NCBI RefSeq assembly: GCF_015356865.1
Contig: NZ_JAAFZA010000005.1
Location: 54,142 to 118,141 of the forward strand
Length of the DNA stretch: 64,000 bases
Reading direction: 5' to 3'
Source of the DNA: Catenulispora pinisilvae
Lineage (GTDB): Bacteria > Actinomycetota > Actinomycetes > Streptomycetales > Catenulisporaceae
The translations under genes and the position numbers were made by a program. Below the pieces are notes generated by a model. That model was given only the letters and a program-made list of their open reading frames with translations. It was not told the DNA's origin and ran no database searches. Of this stretch, positions 51,062 through 60,769 are shown piece by piece. The number at the start of each line of letters is the position of its first letter. The stretch's first letter is position 1.

Positions 51062-53782
51062 TCACCGGGAATCGCTCCCCGCCGACTCGATCGCCGCCCG
51101 GGCCGCCTCCAGCCGCGCCACCGGCACGCGGAACGGCGAGCAGGACACGTAGTCCAGCCCCACCTCGTGGAAGAAGTGCACCGAGTCCGGGTCGCCGCCG
51201 TGCTCGCCGCAGACGCCGAGCTTCAGCTCCGGGCGGGCCTTGCGGCCCTCCTCGACGGCGATGCGGACCAGCTTGCCGACGCCCTCGCGGTCCAGGGTCT
51301 CGAACGGCGAGACGCCGAAGATGCCGCGCTCCAGGTACGCCGAGAAGAACGCGCCCTCGACGTCGTCGCGGGAGAAGCCCCACGTGGTCTGCGTCAGGTC
51401 GTTCGTGCCGAAGGAGAAGAACTGCGCGGCCTCGGCGATCTGGCCGGCGGTCAGGGCCGCGCGGGGCAGCTCGATCATCGTGCCGATCAGGCTGCGGACG
51501 TCGGCGCCGGTGCGCTCCTTGACCTCGTCCAGGACCTGCTGGGCCTCGTCGCGGACGATCTCCAGCTCCTGGACCGCGCCGACCAGCGGAACCATGATCT
51601 CCACCCGGGCCACGCCGCCGGCCTTGGCGACCTGCGCCGCGGCCTCGGCGATCGCGCGGACCTGCATCATGAACAGGCCGGGGATGACCAGGCCCAGGCG
51701 CACGCCGCGCAGGCCCAGCATCGGGTTGGCCTCGTGCATCTTGTGCACGGCCTGGAGCAGCCGCAGGTCGCCCTCGTTGTGCTCGCCCTGGGCCTCGGCC
51801 ACCGCCACCCGCACCGACAGCTCGGTGATGTCCGGCAGGAACTCGTGCAGCGGCGGGTCCAGCAGGCGCACGGTCACCGGCAGGCCGCCCATGGCGGTGA
51901 AGATCGCGACGAAGTCGTCGCGCTGCATCGGCAGCAGCTCGCCCAGGGCGCCCTGGCGCTCCTCGTCGTCGTCGCCGGCCAGGATCAGGCGCTCGATCAG
52001 CGCCCGCCGCTCGCCGAGGAACATGTGCTCGGTCCGGCACAGGCCGATGCCCTGCGCGCCGAAGCGGCGGGCGCGGGCGGCGTCCTCGGGGGTGTCGGCG
52101 TTGGCCCGGACGTAGAGCCGGCGGCGCTCGTCGGACCAGGTCATGATCCGGTGCACGGCCTTGACCAGGTCGCCGGCCTTCGGGGAGTCGGCACCGAGCC
52201 GGCCCTCGAAGTACTCCACCACCGGGGAGGCGACGACCGGGACCTCGCCGAGGTAGACGGCGCCGTTGGTGCCGTCGACCGAGATCACGTCGCCCTCCTC
52301 GACCACCTCGCCGTTCGGCGCGGTCATCCGGCGGCCCTTGGTGTCCACGTCCAGCGACTCCGCGCCGCACACGCAGGTCTTGCCCATGCCGCGGGCGACG
52401 ACCGCGGCGTGCGAGGTCTTGCCGCCGCGCGAGGTGAGGATGCCTTGCGCCGCGATCATGCCGTTGAGGTCGTCGGGGTTGGTCTCGCGGCGGATCAGGA
52501 TGACCTTCTCCCCCGAGCGCGACCACTTGACCGCGGTGTAGGAGTCGAACACGGCCTTGCCGGACGCGGCGCCCGGGGAGGCGTTCATACCGGTCGCGAT
52601 GCGGTCGGCCTTGGCGTTCTCATCGAAGCGCGGGAACATCAGCTGCGCCAGCTGCGCGCCGGTGACCCGGTCCACGGCCTCGTCCGAGCTGATCCGGCCC
52701 TCGTCGACCAGCTGGACGGCGATCCGGAAGGCGGCGGCCGCGGTGCGCTTGCCGACCCGGGTCTGGAGCATCCACAGCTTGCCGGACTCGATAGTGAACT
52801 CGATGTCGCACAGGTCGCGGTAGTGCTCTTCGAGCTTGGCCATGATGGCGGTGAGCTCGGCGTAGGACTTGGGGTCCAGGGAGCCGAGCTCTTCGAGCTG
52901 CATGGTGTTGCGGATACCGGCGACGACGTCCTCGCCCTGCGCGTTCTGCAGGTAGTCGCCGTAGACGCCGGTCTGGCCGGACGCCGGGTCGCGGGTGAAG
53001 GCGACGCCGGTACCGGAGTCCATGCCGAGGTTGCCGAAGACCATGGAGCAGATGTTGACCGCGGTACCCAGGTCGTTGGGGATGCGCTCCTGGCGTCGGT
53101 AGAGCTTGGCGCGGTCGCCGTTCCAGGACTCGAACACGGCGCGGATCGCCAGGTCCATCTGCTCGCGCGGGTCCTGCGGGAAGGGGCGGCCGGCCTCCTT
53201 CTCCACGATCGCCTTGAACGCCTCGACCAGGCCGCGCAGGTCATCGGCGCCCAGGTCCAGGTCGTTCTGCGTGCCCTTGGCGTGCTTGGCGGTGTCCAGG
53301 GCCTCGTCGAAGTGCTCGCCGTCGATGCCCAGCACGGTCTTGCCGAACATCTGGATCAGCCGGCGGTAGGAGTCCCAGGCGAAGCGTCCCGTCTGTCCAC
53401 CGGCCTCAGCCTCGGCGGCCTGGGCGGCCAGACCGTGGACCGATTCGTCGTTCAATCCGATGTTCAGGACCGTGTCCATCATCCCCGGCATGGAGAACTT
53501 GGCACCGGAGCGGACCGAGACCAGGAGCGGGCCGTCGGCCTGGCCCAGCTTCTTGCCCATCTTCGCCTCAAGCGCGTCGAGGTACTCCGACACCTGCTCC
53601 CGCAGTTCCGGCGGCTCCTGGCCCTGCTCCAGATACACCCGGCAGGCGTCGGTGGTGATGGTGAAGCCGGGAGGGACCGGCAGCCCGATGTTGGTCATCT
53701 CGGCGAGGTTGGCACCCTTGCCGCCGAGCAGGTCCTTGAGGTCCTTGTTGCCTTCGGTGAAGTCGTACACGAACTTCGGCAC
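51062..53782 (-). CDS. ppdK: Pyruvate, phosphate dikinase
   Basis: 906 residues, full length for the family. N-terminal ATP-grasp nucleotide domain (VYDFTEGNKDLKDLLGGKGANLAEM; SVRSGAKFSMPGMMDTVLNIGLND), central phosphohistidine domain with GGKTSHAAVVARGMGKTCV (catalytic His near 459), and C-terminal PEP-binding barrel (FFSFGTNDLTQTTWGFSRDD; LGVCGEHGGDP). It interconverts pyruvate, ATP and phosphate with PEP, AMP and PPi. GTG 53782 is chosen by homology and GGGAG nine bases upstream; the long frame beyond has no family match. Stand-alone gene with a 336-bp upstream gap. Confidence 0.97.
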   Translation of the reverse strand: MPKFVYDFTEGNKDLKDLLGGKGANLAEMTNIGLPVPPGFTITTDACRVYLEQGQEPPELREQVSEYLDALEAKMGKKLGQADGPLLVSVRSGAKFSMPGMMDTVLNIGLNDESVHGLAAQAAEAEAGGQTGRFAWDSYRRLIQMFGKTVLGIDGEHFDEALDTAKHAKGTQNDLDLGADDLRGLVEAFKAIVEKEAGRPFPQDPREQMDLAIRAVFESWNGDRAKLYRRQERIPNDLGTAVNICSMVFGNLGMDSGTGVAFTRDPASGQTGVYGDYLQNAQGEDVVAGIRNTMQLEELGSLDPKSYAELTAIMAKLEEHYRDLCDIEFTIESGKLWMLQTRVGKRTAAAAFRIAVQLVDEGRISSDEAVDRVTGAQLAQLMFPRFDENAKADRIATGMNASPGAASGKAVFDSYTAVKWSRSGEKVILIRRETNPDDLNGMIAAQGILTSRGGKTSHAAVVARGMGKTCVCGAESLDVDTKGRRMTAPNGEVVEEGDVISVDGTNGAVYLGEVPVVASPVVEYFEGRLGADSPKAGDLVKAVHRIMTWSDERRRLYVRANADTPEDAARARRFGAQGIGLCRTEHMFLGERRALIERLILAGDDDEERQGALGELLPMQRDDFVAIFTAMGGLPVTVRLLDPPLHEFLPDITELSVRVAVAEAQGEHNEGDLRLLQAVHKMHEANPMLGLRGVRLGLVIPGLFMMQVRAIAEAAAQVAKAGGVARVEIMVPLVGAVQELEIVRDEAQQVLDEVKERTGADVRSLIGTMIELPRAALTAGQIAEAAQFFSFGTNDLTQTTWGFSRDDVEGAFFSAYLERGIFGVSPFETLDREGVGKLVRIAVEEGRKARPELKLGVCGEHGGDPDSVHFFHEVGLDYVSCSPFRVPVARLEAARAAIESAGSDSR

Positions 53783-54118
53783 GCAGATACTCCCTGACTG
53801 ATCTGTGTGGCACACACCGCGGCGACGACGGGACGGAACTGAGGGGGTGTCCCGCCGCACTGCCCTGACGCTGCGGAGCGTAGCGCGTCGGCCGGGCGTG
53901 TTCGCCTGGGCTATACCCCGATTCAAGCGTTTCGTTCCTGTGAGCCGCCTCACCCGGGGGTGCCGGGGCGCGGGGCGGGTCACCCGTGCGGACCCCGCCG
54001 GGAATCGCGGGGAATGAAAGTACCGCAGGGTGTGCTGTGGGGGACGATAGGTTAGTTGAAGCCTCAATCAAGATCCTCGGCGCCCGTGCTCCGAGCCCAG
54101 CAGGAGGAAGCAGCCACA
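53783..54118. other. 336-bp divergent intergenic region (ppdK / YceI-type)
   Basis: TGTGTG-G-CACACA at 53804-53816 is a perfect 6-bp dyad 22 bp upstream of ppdK, a candidate operator. TAGGTT near 54049 could be a -10 for the YceI gene. No gene seen. Confidence 0.5.
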
Positions 54119-54670
54119 ATGAGCACCGACTACGCGTCCCTGACCGGCGATTACACCTTTGATGTCGCACACAGCTCGGTCGGGTTCATCGCCCGGCACG
54201 CCATGGTGACCAAGGTGCGCGGGGGCTTCAACGAGTTCGAGGGCGAGATCCACCTCGACGGCGCGAACCCGGAGAAGAGCAGCGCGACCGCCACGGTGAA
54301 GGTGGCCAGCGTCGACACCCGCAACGAGCAGCGCAACGGCCACCTGCTCTCCGGCGACTTCTTCGAGCAGGAGAAGTACCCGGACATGACCTTCAAGTCC
54401 ACCGGCATCACGCCCAAGGGCGAGGACCAGTTCACCCTGCGCGGCGACCTGACCGTCAAGGACGTCACCAAGCCGGTCGACTTCGACGTCGAGTTCCTGG
54501 GCACCACCGTGGACCCCTACGGCAACACCCGCATCGGCTTCGAGGCCAAGACCACGGTCAGCCGCAAGGAGTTCGGCATGACCTGGAACGCCGCCCTGGA
54601 GACCGGCGGCGTGCTGGTCAGCGACAAGATCCAGATCGAGCTGGAGATCTCGGCGATCAAGCAGAGCTGA
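54119..54670 (+). CDS. YceI-family lipocalin-like protein
   Basis: 183 residues, complete YceI domain without an export signal. GDYTFDVAHSSVGFIARHAMVTKVRGGF, EFEGEIHLDG, the SGDFFEQEKYPDMTFKST segment and the terminal ELEISAIK are all family marks. YceI folds into a beta-barrel that binds isoprenoid-type lipids; the cytoplasmic actinobacterial forms have no settled function. ATG 54119 has AGGAGGAAG about ten bases upstream, the best ribosome-binding site in this part of the window. A strong terminator follows. Confidence 0.95.
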   Translation: MSTDYASLTGDYTFDVAHSSVGFIARHAMVTKVRGGFNEFEGEIHLDGANPEKSSATATVKVASVDTRNEQRNGHLLSGDFFEQEKYPDMTFKSTGITPKGEDQFTLRGDLTVKDVTKPVDFDVEFLGTTVDPYGNTRIGFEAKTTVSRKEFGMTWNAALETGGVLVSDKIQIELEISAIKQS

Positions 54671-54689
54671 GCCGTTCGATCACCGGACT

Positions 54690-54723
54690 GAGCGCCGGGA
54701 CCGCCTGGAGGGTCCCGGCGCTC
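54690..54723 (+). terminator. Intrinsic terminator after the YceI gene
   Basis: GAGCGCCGGGACC at 54690-54702 pairs perfectly with 54711-54723 (8-nt loop) and is followed by TTTCT. Confidence 0.92.
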
Positions 54724-54747
54724 TTTCTGCACCTGAAGCGGCGCGCC

Positions 54748-55941
54748 TCACCCACCCGAGTCCTCCATCTCCGCGCCGGCCGGCACCGTGTCGTCGTCCC
54801 GGTCGTCGAGCCAGCCGTAGGGCAGCGTGACCTTGCCCGGGGAGTTGGTGCGGCCGCGGGGCTTGCCGAGGGTGTCGGTCGGGAACGGGGTGGCCGGGTC
54901 CAGGCGGGCGAAGAAGGCGTCGAGTTCGGCCAGTGACGAGGACATCGCCAGGCCGCGGCGGATGTCGCCGCCGACCGGGAAGCCCTTGAGGTACCAGGCC
55001 ACGTGCTTGCGGAAGTCGATGACGCCCTCGCGCTCGGTGCCGAGCCAGGAGGCCAGGAGTTCGGCGTGGCGGCGCATGGTGGCCATGACCTCGCCGAGGT
55101 CGGGGAGCTTGCGCTCGGTGCGGCCCGCGAACGCCGCCGCGAGGTCTGCGCTGTGCTCGTCGGTCGCCGACCCTCGCGGCGATAAGGCTGCCGCGAGGTC
55201 TGCGAACAACCAGGGTCGCCCCAGGCAGCCGCGTCCGACCACCACGCCGTCGGCCCCGGTCTGGCTCATCATGCGCAGCGCGTCGTCGGCTTCCCAGATG
55301 TCGCCGTTGCCGAGGACCGGGACGTCGAGTTCGTCCTTCAGGGCCTTGATGGCGGTCCAGTCCGCCTCGCCGCTGTAGCGCTGGGCCGCGGTGCGGCCGT
55401 GCAGCGCGACCCAGGCGGCGCCGGCGTCCTGGGCGATGCGGCCGGCCTCCAGGAAGGTGTGGTGCTCCTCGTCGATGCCGATGCGCATCTTGACGGTGAC
55501 CGGGATGCCGGCCGGGGCGGCGGCTTGGACCGCGGCTTCGACGATCTGGCCGAACAACCGGCGTTTGTAGGGCAGAGCCGCGCCGCCGCCCTTGCGTGTG
55601 ACGCGCGGAACTGGGCATCCGAAGTTCATGTCCACGTGGTCGGCCAGGTCCTCGGCGGCGATCATCTCCACCGCCTTGCGGACTGTGACCGGATCCACAC
55701 CGTACAACTGAAGGCTGCGCGGCTTCTCGTCGCCGGCGAAGGTCACCATGCGCAGGGTCTTCTCGTTCCGCTCCACCAGGGCGCGGGTCATGACCATCTC
55801 GCAGACGTAGATCCCGGCTCCGTGCTCGCGGCACAGCTGGCGGAACGCCACGTTGGTGATGCCGGCCATCGGGGCGAGCACCACGGGCGGCGCAACGGGC
55901 AGGGAGCCCAGAGTGAGGTTCGGTTTGTCTGGGGAAGTCAC
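54748..55941 (-). CDS. dusB: tRNA-dihydrouridine synthase (DusB-like)
   Basis: 397 residues. FMN-barrel motifs: VVLAPMAGITNVAFRQLCRE, the active-site Cys segment DHVDMNFGCPVPRVTRKGGG, VTVKMRIGID, ALHGRTAAQRYSG, PVLGNGDIW and GVVVGRGCLGRPW. The C-terminal helical tRNA-binding domain includes FRKHVAWYLKGFP. It reduces uridines in the D-loop of tRNA with NADPH. GTG 55941 has GATCCT six bases upstream and no SD. Stand-alone gene, divergent from the lipoprotein at 56092. Confidence 0.95.
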   Translation of the reverse strand: MTSPDKPNLTLGSLPVAPPVVLAPMAGITNVAFRQLCREHGAGIYVCEMVMTRALVERNEKTLRMVTFAGDEKPRSLQLYGVDPVTVRKAVEMIAAEDLADHVDMNFGCPVPRVTRKGGGAALPYKRRLFGQIVEAAVQAAAPAGIPVTVKMRIGIDEEHHTFLEAGRIAQDAGAAWVALHGRTAAQRYSGEADWTAIKALKDELDVPVLGNGDIWEADDALRMMSQTGADGVVVGRGCLGRPWLFADLAAALSPRGSATDEHSADLAAAFAGRTERKLPDLGEVMATMRRHAELLASWLGTEREGVIDFRKHVAWYLKGFPVGGDIRRGLAMSSSLAELDAFFARLDPATPFPTDTLGKPRGRTNSPGKVTLPYGWLDDRDDDTVPAGAEMEDSGG

Positions 55942-56091
55942 CGTTCCAGGATCCCATAGCACGACGGGACACCCGTTCGGATATTCCAGTCGGCCTTCGG
56001 ACAACCGGCCCGTTAGTCTGAACGTCATAAGGAAAGAGTTAAGAAACCGGCGGGGGGACCGCTGGAACAGCAGAACAGCGGGTGGGCGAGA

Positions 56092-56880
56092 GTGAGTGGA
56101 GAAGTGGTGAGAGGCAACCGCACCGGCGGCAGCGGTGCGGCAGCGAACGGCCCGCGGGGGCGGGGGCCGGAGCGTGGGCGCGACAAAATGGCGACCGGCC
56201 TGCTGGCCGGGGCGCTGGGGGTGTTCATGGCGATCGGGATCTCGGCGTGCAACACGAACCCGCACGCCGCGGACATCCCGCCGCCGTCGACCGAGAACCA
56301 GCCGGCGGCCAACGGCCAGAGCCCGGACACCGAGTCCAGCGCGCACCACAAGGCGCCGCCCAAGCCGGGCATAGTGCTGCCCAACACGATCCAGGTGCTC
56401 TACGCGACCACGCCCGCGTTCCAGGACCTGACGCACCACATCGTGCTGTGGAACGCCTCGCAGGCGTACAAGGCCATGTACGCCGCGGCCTACCAGCCGA
56501 CCCAGGCCGCGACCGCGGACCTGAAGCGCTACTGGACCGGGACCGGCTACGAGGCGGCCCACGCCTGGGCCCAGCAGTGGATCGACACCAAGCACCAGCC
56601 GGTGGGCTTCACGGTCCTGTCGAACGTGGTGGTGGAGAACCTGACCCCCGAGCAGGCCACCGTGGGCTTCTGCGAGGACCTGTCCGGCGTGGTGAGCGGC
56701 AACGTCGCGACCCACACCCCGGGCAAGGCCCTGCAGGCGAAGAACTCCCTCGGCAACCGGGTCGAGTACAGCATGGTGCCGACCGGTGTGAAGGGGCAGT
56801 GGCAGGTGAACGGGGAGTCGATGGCCCGGGCCTCGGCCATGTGCCCGCCGCCCGGGGAGCAGAAGAAGCACCACCACTGA
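56092..56880 (+). CDS. Lipoprotein of unknown function with His-rich end
   Basis: 262 residues. A basic Gly/Arg-rich N-tail (~32 residues) precedes a lipoprotein signal with lipobox GISAC near residue 53. After a Pro-rich linker a globular domain follows with QVLYATTPAFQDLTHHIVLWNASQAYKAMYAAAYQ and YWTGTGYEAAHAWAQQWIDTKHQP. No family recognised. The protein ends in KKHHH, and two Cys in the mature part could pair. The start is uncertain: GTG 56092, or GTG 56104/56107, which has GGAGAAG close upstream. Confidence 0.7.
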   Translation: MSGEVVRGNRTGGSGAAANGPRGRGPERGRDKMATGLLAGALGVFMAIGISACNTNPHAADIPPPSTENQPAANGQSPDTESSAHHKAPPKPGIVLPNTIQVLYATTPAFQDLTHHIVLWNASQAYKAMYAAAYQPTQAATADLKRYWTGTGYEAAHAWAQQWIDTKHQPVGFTVLSNVVVENLTPEQATVGFCEDLSGVVSGNVATHTPGKALQAKNSLGNRVEYSMVPTGVKGQWQVNGESMARASAMCPPPGEQKKHHH

Positions 56881-56943
56881 GCTGGGAGGCGTCGGTGGGG
56901 TTCGGTTGACCCCACCGGCGCGAGTCTCGTGGCCGCACGATGA

Positions 56944-56978
56944 AGGGTGGGCCTCCGGAGTCCCCGGTGGCCCACCCT
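56944..56978. terminator. 10-bp hairpin between convergent lipoprotein gene and glyS
   Basis: AGGGTGGGCC at 56944-56953 and its complement at 56969-56978 with a 15-nt loop, followed by ATTGCT. Confidence 0.75.
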
Positions 56979-57000
56979 ATTGCTGCCTCAGTAGTGCCTC

Positions 57001-57071
57001 AGCAGTACGTCAGTAGCTCGTACGTCAGTAGCTCGTACGTCGACAGCAAGTACGTCAGCAGCGCCTCAGGC
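57001..57071. repeat. 15-bp tandem repeat at the 3' end of glyS
   Basis: AGTAGCTCGTACGTC occurs twice perfectly (57012-57041), flanked by degenerate copies (AGCAGTACGTC before, GACAGCAAGTACGTC after). The array reaches the glyS stop at 57066. Confidence 0.85.
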
Positions 57072-58448
57072 GCCGATCAGCCGGGCCGCGAGGTACCCCT
57101 GGACCTGGTCCAAGGCCACCCGCTGCTGCTCCATCGAGTCCCGCTCCCGAACCGTCACGGCCTGGTCGTCGAGCGTGTCGAAGTCCACCGTGATGCAGAA
57201 CGGGGTGCCGATCTCGTCCTGGCGGCGGTAGCGGCGGCCGATGGCGCCGGCGTCGTCGAACTCGACGTTCCAGTTCTTGCGCAGCAGCTGCGCGAGGTCG
57301 CGCGCCTTGGGCGAGAGGTCGGCGTTGCGGGACAGCGGCAGGACGGCGGCCTTCACCGGCGCCAGCCGCTTGTCCAGCCGCAGCACCTTGCGGACCTCCA
57401 TCACGCCCTTGGCGTTCGGGGCCTCGTCCTCGGCGTAGGCGTCCAGCAGGAACGCCAGCATGCCGCGGTTGACGCCGGCCGCCGGCTCGACCGCGAACGG
57501 CGTCCAGCGCTCGCCGGTCTCCTGCTCCAGCTGGGTGAAGTCCTCACCGGAGTGCTTGGCGTGCGTGGCCAGGTCGAAGTCGGTGCGGTTGGCGACACCC
57601 TCCAGCTCGGAGAACTCCTGGCCGCCGAAGTTGAAGCGGTACTCGATGTCGACGGTGCGCTTGGAGTAGTGCGACAGCTTCTCGGCCGGGTGCTCGTAGA
57701 AGCGCAGGTTCTCAGCCTTCAGACCCAGGTCGGTCCACCAGTTGTAGCGCTCGTTGAGCCAGTACTCGAACCACGTCTCGTCCTCGCCGGGCTTGACGAA
57801 GAACTCCATCTCCATCTGCTCGAACTCGCGGGTGCGGAAGATGAAGTTGCCCGGCGTGATCTCGTTGCGGAACGACTTGCCGATCTGGCCGATGCCGAAC
57901 GGCGGCTTCTTGCGCGAGGCGTCGCGGACCGTCTTGTAGGACACGAAGATGCCCTGCGCGGTCTCCGGACGCAGGTAGGCCAGGCCCGCCTCGTCCATGG
58001 TGACGCCCAGGTGGGTCTGGAGCATCAGGTTGAACACCTTGGGCTCGGTGAACGTGCCCTTGTTGCCGCAGTTCGGACAGTTGAGGTCGGCCAGTCCGCG
58101 CTCGGGGACCCGGTTGTGCTTGGCCTCGTAGGCCTCGATGAGGTGGTCCTCGCGGAACCGCTTGTGGCAGGACTGGCACTCGGTCAGCGGGTCGGTGAAC
58201 TCCTTGACGTGGCCGGAGGCCTCCCACACCTCGCGCGCCAGGATGACCGAGGAGTCCAGGCCGACGACGTCCTCCCGGCCGGTGACCATGGTCTTCCACC
58301 ACTGGCGCTTGATGTTCTCCTTCAGCTCCACGCCGAGCGGCCCGTAGTCGTAGGCGGCACGCGTACCGCCGTAGATCTCGCTGGAGGGGAAGACGAAGCC
58401 TCGGCTCTTCGCGAGCCGGACGATGGTCTCGATCTTGTCGGCGGCCAC
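57066..58448 (-). CDS. glyS: Glycyl-tRNA synthetase (alpha2 type)
   Basis: 460 residues, single-chain class II GlyRS as in other actinobacteria. Motif 1 region ([22 protein letters not shown]), the Cys pairs of a zinc site (CQSCHKRF and CPNCGNKG), motif 2 ([24 protein letters not shown]), motif 3 ([16 protein letters not shown]) and the anticodon-binding domain are intact. It charges tRNA-Gly. GTG 58448 is set by homology ([18 protein letters not shown]) with GAAAGAGAG upstream. It lies next to the zinc-uptake operon, divergently; GlyRS-zur-uppS-recO adjacency is common in actinobacteria. Confidence 0.97.
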   Translation of the reverse strand: MAADKIETIVRLAKSRGFVFPSSEIYGGTRAAYDYGPLGVELKENIKRQWWKTMVTGREDVVGLDSSVILAREVWEASGHVKEFTDPLTECQSCHKRFREDHLIEAYEAKHNRVPERGLADLNCPNCGNKGTFTEPKVFNLMLQTHLGVTMDEAGLAYLRPETAQGIFVSYKTVRDASRKKPPFGIGQIGKSFRNEITPGNFIFRTREFEQMEMEFFVKPGEDETWFEYWLNERYNWWTDLGLKAENLRFYEHPAEKLSHYSKRTVDIEYRFNFGGQEFSELEGVANRTDFDLATHAKHSGEDFTQLEQETGERWTPFAVEPAAGVNRGMLAFLLDAYAEDEAPNAKGVMEVRKVLRLDKRLAPVKAAVLPLSRNADLSPKARDLAQLLRKNWNVEFDDAGAIGRRYRRQDEIGTPFCITVDFDTLDDQAVTVRERDSMEQQRVALDQVQGYLAARLIGA

Positions 58449-58670
58449 AGTCGCTCTCTTTCTTGTTGCCACCGCATCCACGGTGGCGAAGCCCGGCCGG
58501 ATGCCGGGTTTCGGATGATGGCCCAGCTTAGCGGGTTCCCACGGCGGTTTCGGAATGGTTTCCCGCCCAGGTCGCGCATTGTGCGGCGGCCGGAGGAGGA
58601 CGTTGCGGACGGATCCGCCGCGATCCACCGCGGACCGGCCCGCACCGCCCCCGGATCGTGTGCAAGATCA

Positions 58671-58698
58671 TGAGAATTGACAATCATTTTCATTTTCA
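58671..58698. promoter_or_regulatory. Zur box upstream of the zinc-uptake operon
   Basis: An AT-rich island in GC-rich DNA. Its core GAATTGACAATCATTTTC (58674-58691) has the dyad GAA..TGA...TCA..TTC typical of actinobacterial Zur operators. It ends 14 bp before the znuA start, so bound Zur would block transcription. Confidence 0.85.
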
Positions 58699-58712
58699 GC
58701 GACCATGGAGGC

Positions 58713-59663
58713 ATGCCGTTCCGCACCGCCGAGCCCCGCCGCCGTTTCCGGCCCGGGGTCCCGGCGCGCGTGGGCGGCCTGGTCGCCGTCCTGATCGCGG
58801 CGCTGACCCTGAGCGGCTGTCTGAAGCAGTCCGACCAGCACACCGCCGACGGCCGGCTCGACGTGGTGGCCGGCTTCTACCCCTTCGCCCACCTCGCCGA
58901 GCAGATCGGCGGCGACCACGTGAGCGTCCGGAACCTCACCAAGCCCGGCGCCGAGCCGCACGACCTGGAGCTGACGCCGTCCCAGGTCGGCGCGGTCAGC
59001 AAGGCGGACCTGGCGATCTACGAGAAGGGCCTGCAACCGGCCGTGGACGCCGCGGTGGCGCAGAACAAGCCCAAGGCCGCCCTGGACACCGCCACCGTGG
59101 TGCACCTGGAGGACCACGGCGACCTCGGCGAGGGCGACGCGCACAGCGCCGACCCGCACGTCTGGCTGGACCCCGTCGACTTCGCGAAGATCGCCGACGC
59201 GGTCTCGGCCGAGCTCCAGCACATCGACCCCGCGCACGCCGCCGACTTCCAGGCCAACCAGTCCGCGCTGGACGGCGAGCTGCGGACGCTGGACGCCGAC
59301 TACCGGGCCGGACTGGCGCACTGCCAGCGCAAGGACATCGTCACCAGCCACGCGGCGTTCGGCTACCTCGCCGAGCGCTACGGCCTGGTCCAGGTCCCGA
59401 TCGCCGGCCTGTCCCCGGACGACGAGCCCAGCGCGGCCCACCTCGCGAAGATCCAGGACCTGATCAAGACTAAGGGCGTGACCACGGTCTTCTTCGAGAC
59501 TCTGGCCAGCCCCAAGACCGCGCGGACGCTGGCCGCGGACACCGGGACCAAGGCCGCGGTGCTCGATCCGATCGAGGGGGTCAAGGACCCCTCGAAGCAG
59601 GACTATCTGTCGATCATGCGCGACAACCTGGCCGCGCTGCGCAGTGCGCTGGGGTGTTCCTGA
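58713..59663 (+). CDS. znuA: Zinc ABC transporter substrate-binding lipoprotein
   Basis: 316 residues. Lipobox TLSG-Cys36. The cluster A-I fold has metal-ligand histidines in GFYPFAHLAEQIGG, GAEPHDLELTPSQ, SADPHVWLDPVDF and IVTSHAAFGYLAERYG, and the late Asp in AVLDPIEG. The short acidic/His loop HLEDHGDLGEGDAHSADPH replaces the longer His-rich loop of many ZnuA proteins. ATG 58713 is preceded by GGAGG at very short spacing. First gene of znuA-znuC-znuB with TGATG overlap to the next; repression by Zur is indicated by the box just upstream. Confidence 0.93.
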   Translation: MPFRTAEPRRRFRPGVPARVGGLVAVLIAALTLSGCLKQSDQHTADGRLDVVAGFYPFAHLAEQIGGDHVSVRNLTKPGAEPHDLELTPSQVGAVSKADLAIYEKGLQPAVDAAVAQNKPKAALDTATVVHLEDHGDLGEGDAHSADPHVWLDPVDFAKIADAVSAELQHIDPAHAADFQANQSALDGELRTLDADYRAGLAHCQRKDIVTSHAAFGYLAERYGLVQVPIAGLSPDDEPSAAHLAKIQDLIKTKGVTTVFFETLASPKTARTLAADTGTKAAVLDPIEGVKDPSKQDYLSIMRDNLAALRSALGCS

Positions 59664-60769
59664 TGGGGCGCGAGGTCCGGCACCCGGCCGGGAGCCCCGG
59701 CTCCGGGGCGGCCGGCGGATCCGGCGTGGCCGGGGGCTCCGACGCGGCCGGCAGCTTCGGTGCGGCCGGGAACTTCGGCGCGACCGACAGCCTCGGCATG
59801 ATCGCCGGGATGACCGGCCCGGCCGACGACGCACCGGTCGCGCCGGTGGTGGCCGCGCGGCACGTGACCGTCTCCCTCGGCGGCCGGGCCATCCTGCACG
59901 GAGTGGACCTCGAAGTGCCCGGCGGCCAGACCGTCGCACTGCTGGGAGCCAACGGCTCGGGCAAGTCCACGCTGGTCAAGACGGTCGTCGGGCTGTATCC
60001 GACGGACGGCGGCCGGGTCGAGCTGTTCGGCACTCCGCTGCCGGAGTTCAAGGCCTGGCAGCGGGTCGGCTACGTGCCGCAGCGCACCACCGCCGCGGCC
60101 GGGGTGCCGGCCACGGTCGGCGAGGTCGTCGCCTCAGGCCTGCTCGGCCCACGCACCTGGATAAGCCGCCGCACCCGGGGCGACCGCGCCGCCGTGCGCG
60201 AGGCGCTGGCCACGGTCGGGATGCTGGACCGGGTCGGCGACCCGGTGGCCGCGCTGTCCGGCGGCCAGCAACAGCGGGTGCTGATCGCCCGGGCCCTGGC
60301 CCGCCGCCCGGACTTGCTGATCATGGACGAGCCGATGGCCGGGGTGGACCTGGTCAGCCAGCAGGCCTTCGCCGACACGCTGGCGGAGCTGTCCGCGCAC
60401 GGCACCACGCTGCTGCTGGTCCTGCACGAGCTGGGCCCGCTGGCCCGGCTCATCGACCGCACGGTCGTGCTGCGCGCCGGGACCGTCCGGTACGACGGCG
60501 TGCCGATCGAGCACGGCGAGCTGGACGCCGGGCACGCACAGGTCGGACACATCCACGTCCATCCGCACGCCGGGACGGCCGAGGCGCCCGGGACGCCGGA
60601 ACTTCCGCCGGGACACGCGCCGGTGGAGACGATGAGCGTCCGCGGCCCGCGCATTTCCCGCGGCTCCGAGATTCCCCGAAGCCCGCGTGTCCCTGAAAGC
60701 CCCCGCATTTCCGGAAGCCCTCGCATTTCCCCCATTTACGAAAGCCCCGAGGCAGGCCCCGCATGCTGA
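59663..60769 (+). CDS. znuC: Zinc ABC transporter ATP-binding protein with long His/Ser/Pro-rich tail
   Basis: 368 residues, about 100 longer than typical ZnuC. Walker A GANGSGKST near residue 94, signature LSGGQQQRVLIARALA, Walker B LLIMDEPMAGVD and H-loop VLHELGPL are intact. The N-terminal ~55 residues are Gly/Ala repeats (GSGAAGGSGVAGG). The C-terminus has a His-rich patch GHAQVGHIHVHPHAG near residue 295, then Ser/Pro/Arg/Ile repeats (ISRGSEIPRSPRVPESP). The His patch could bind zinc. ATG 59663 overlaps the znuA stop; the end overlaps znuB by 7 bp. A later ATG at 59810 would remove the Gly/Ala tail. Confidence 0.9.
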   Translation: MGREVRHPAGSPGSGAAGGSGVAGGSDAAGSFGAAGNFGATDSLGMIAGMTGPADDAPVAPVVAARHVTVSLGGRAILHGVDLEVPGGQTVALLGANGSGKSTLVKTVVGLYPTDGGRVELFGTPLPEFKAWQRVGYVPQRTTAAAGVPATVGEVVASGLLGPRTWISRRTRGDRAAVREALATVGMLDRVGDPVAALSGGQQQRVLIARALARRPDLLIMDEPMAGVDLVSQQAFADTLAELSAHGTTLLLVLHELGPLARLIDRTVVLRAGTVRYDGVPIEHGELDAGHAQVGHIHVHPHAGTAEAPGTPELPPGHAPVETMSVRGPRISRGSEIPRSPRVPESPRISGSPRISPIYESPEAGPAC

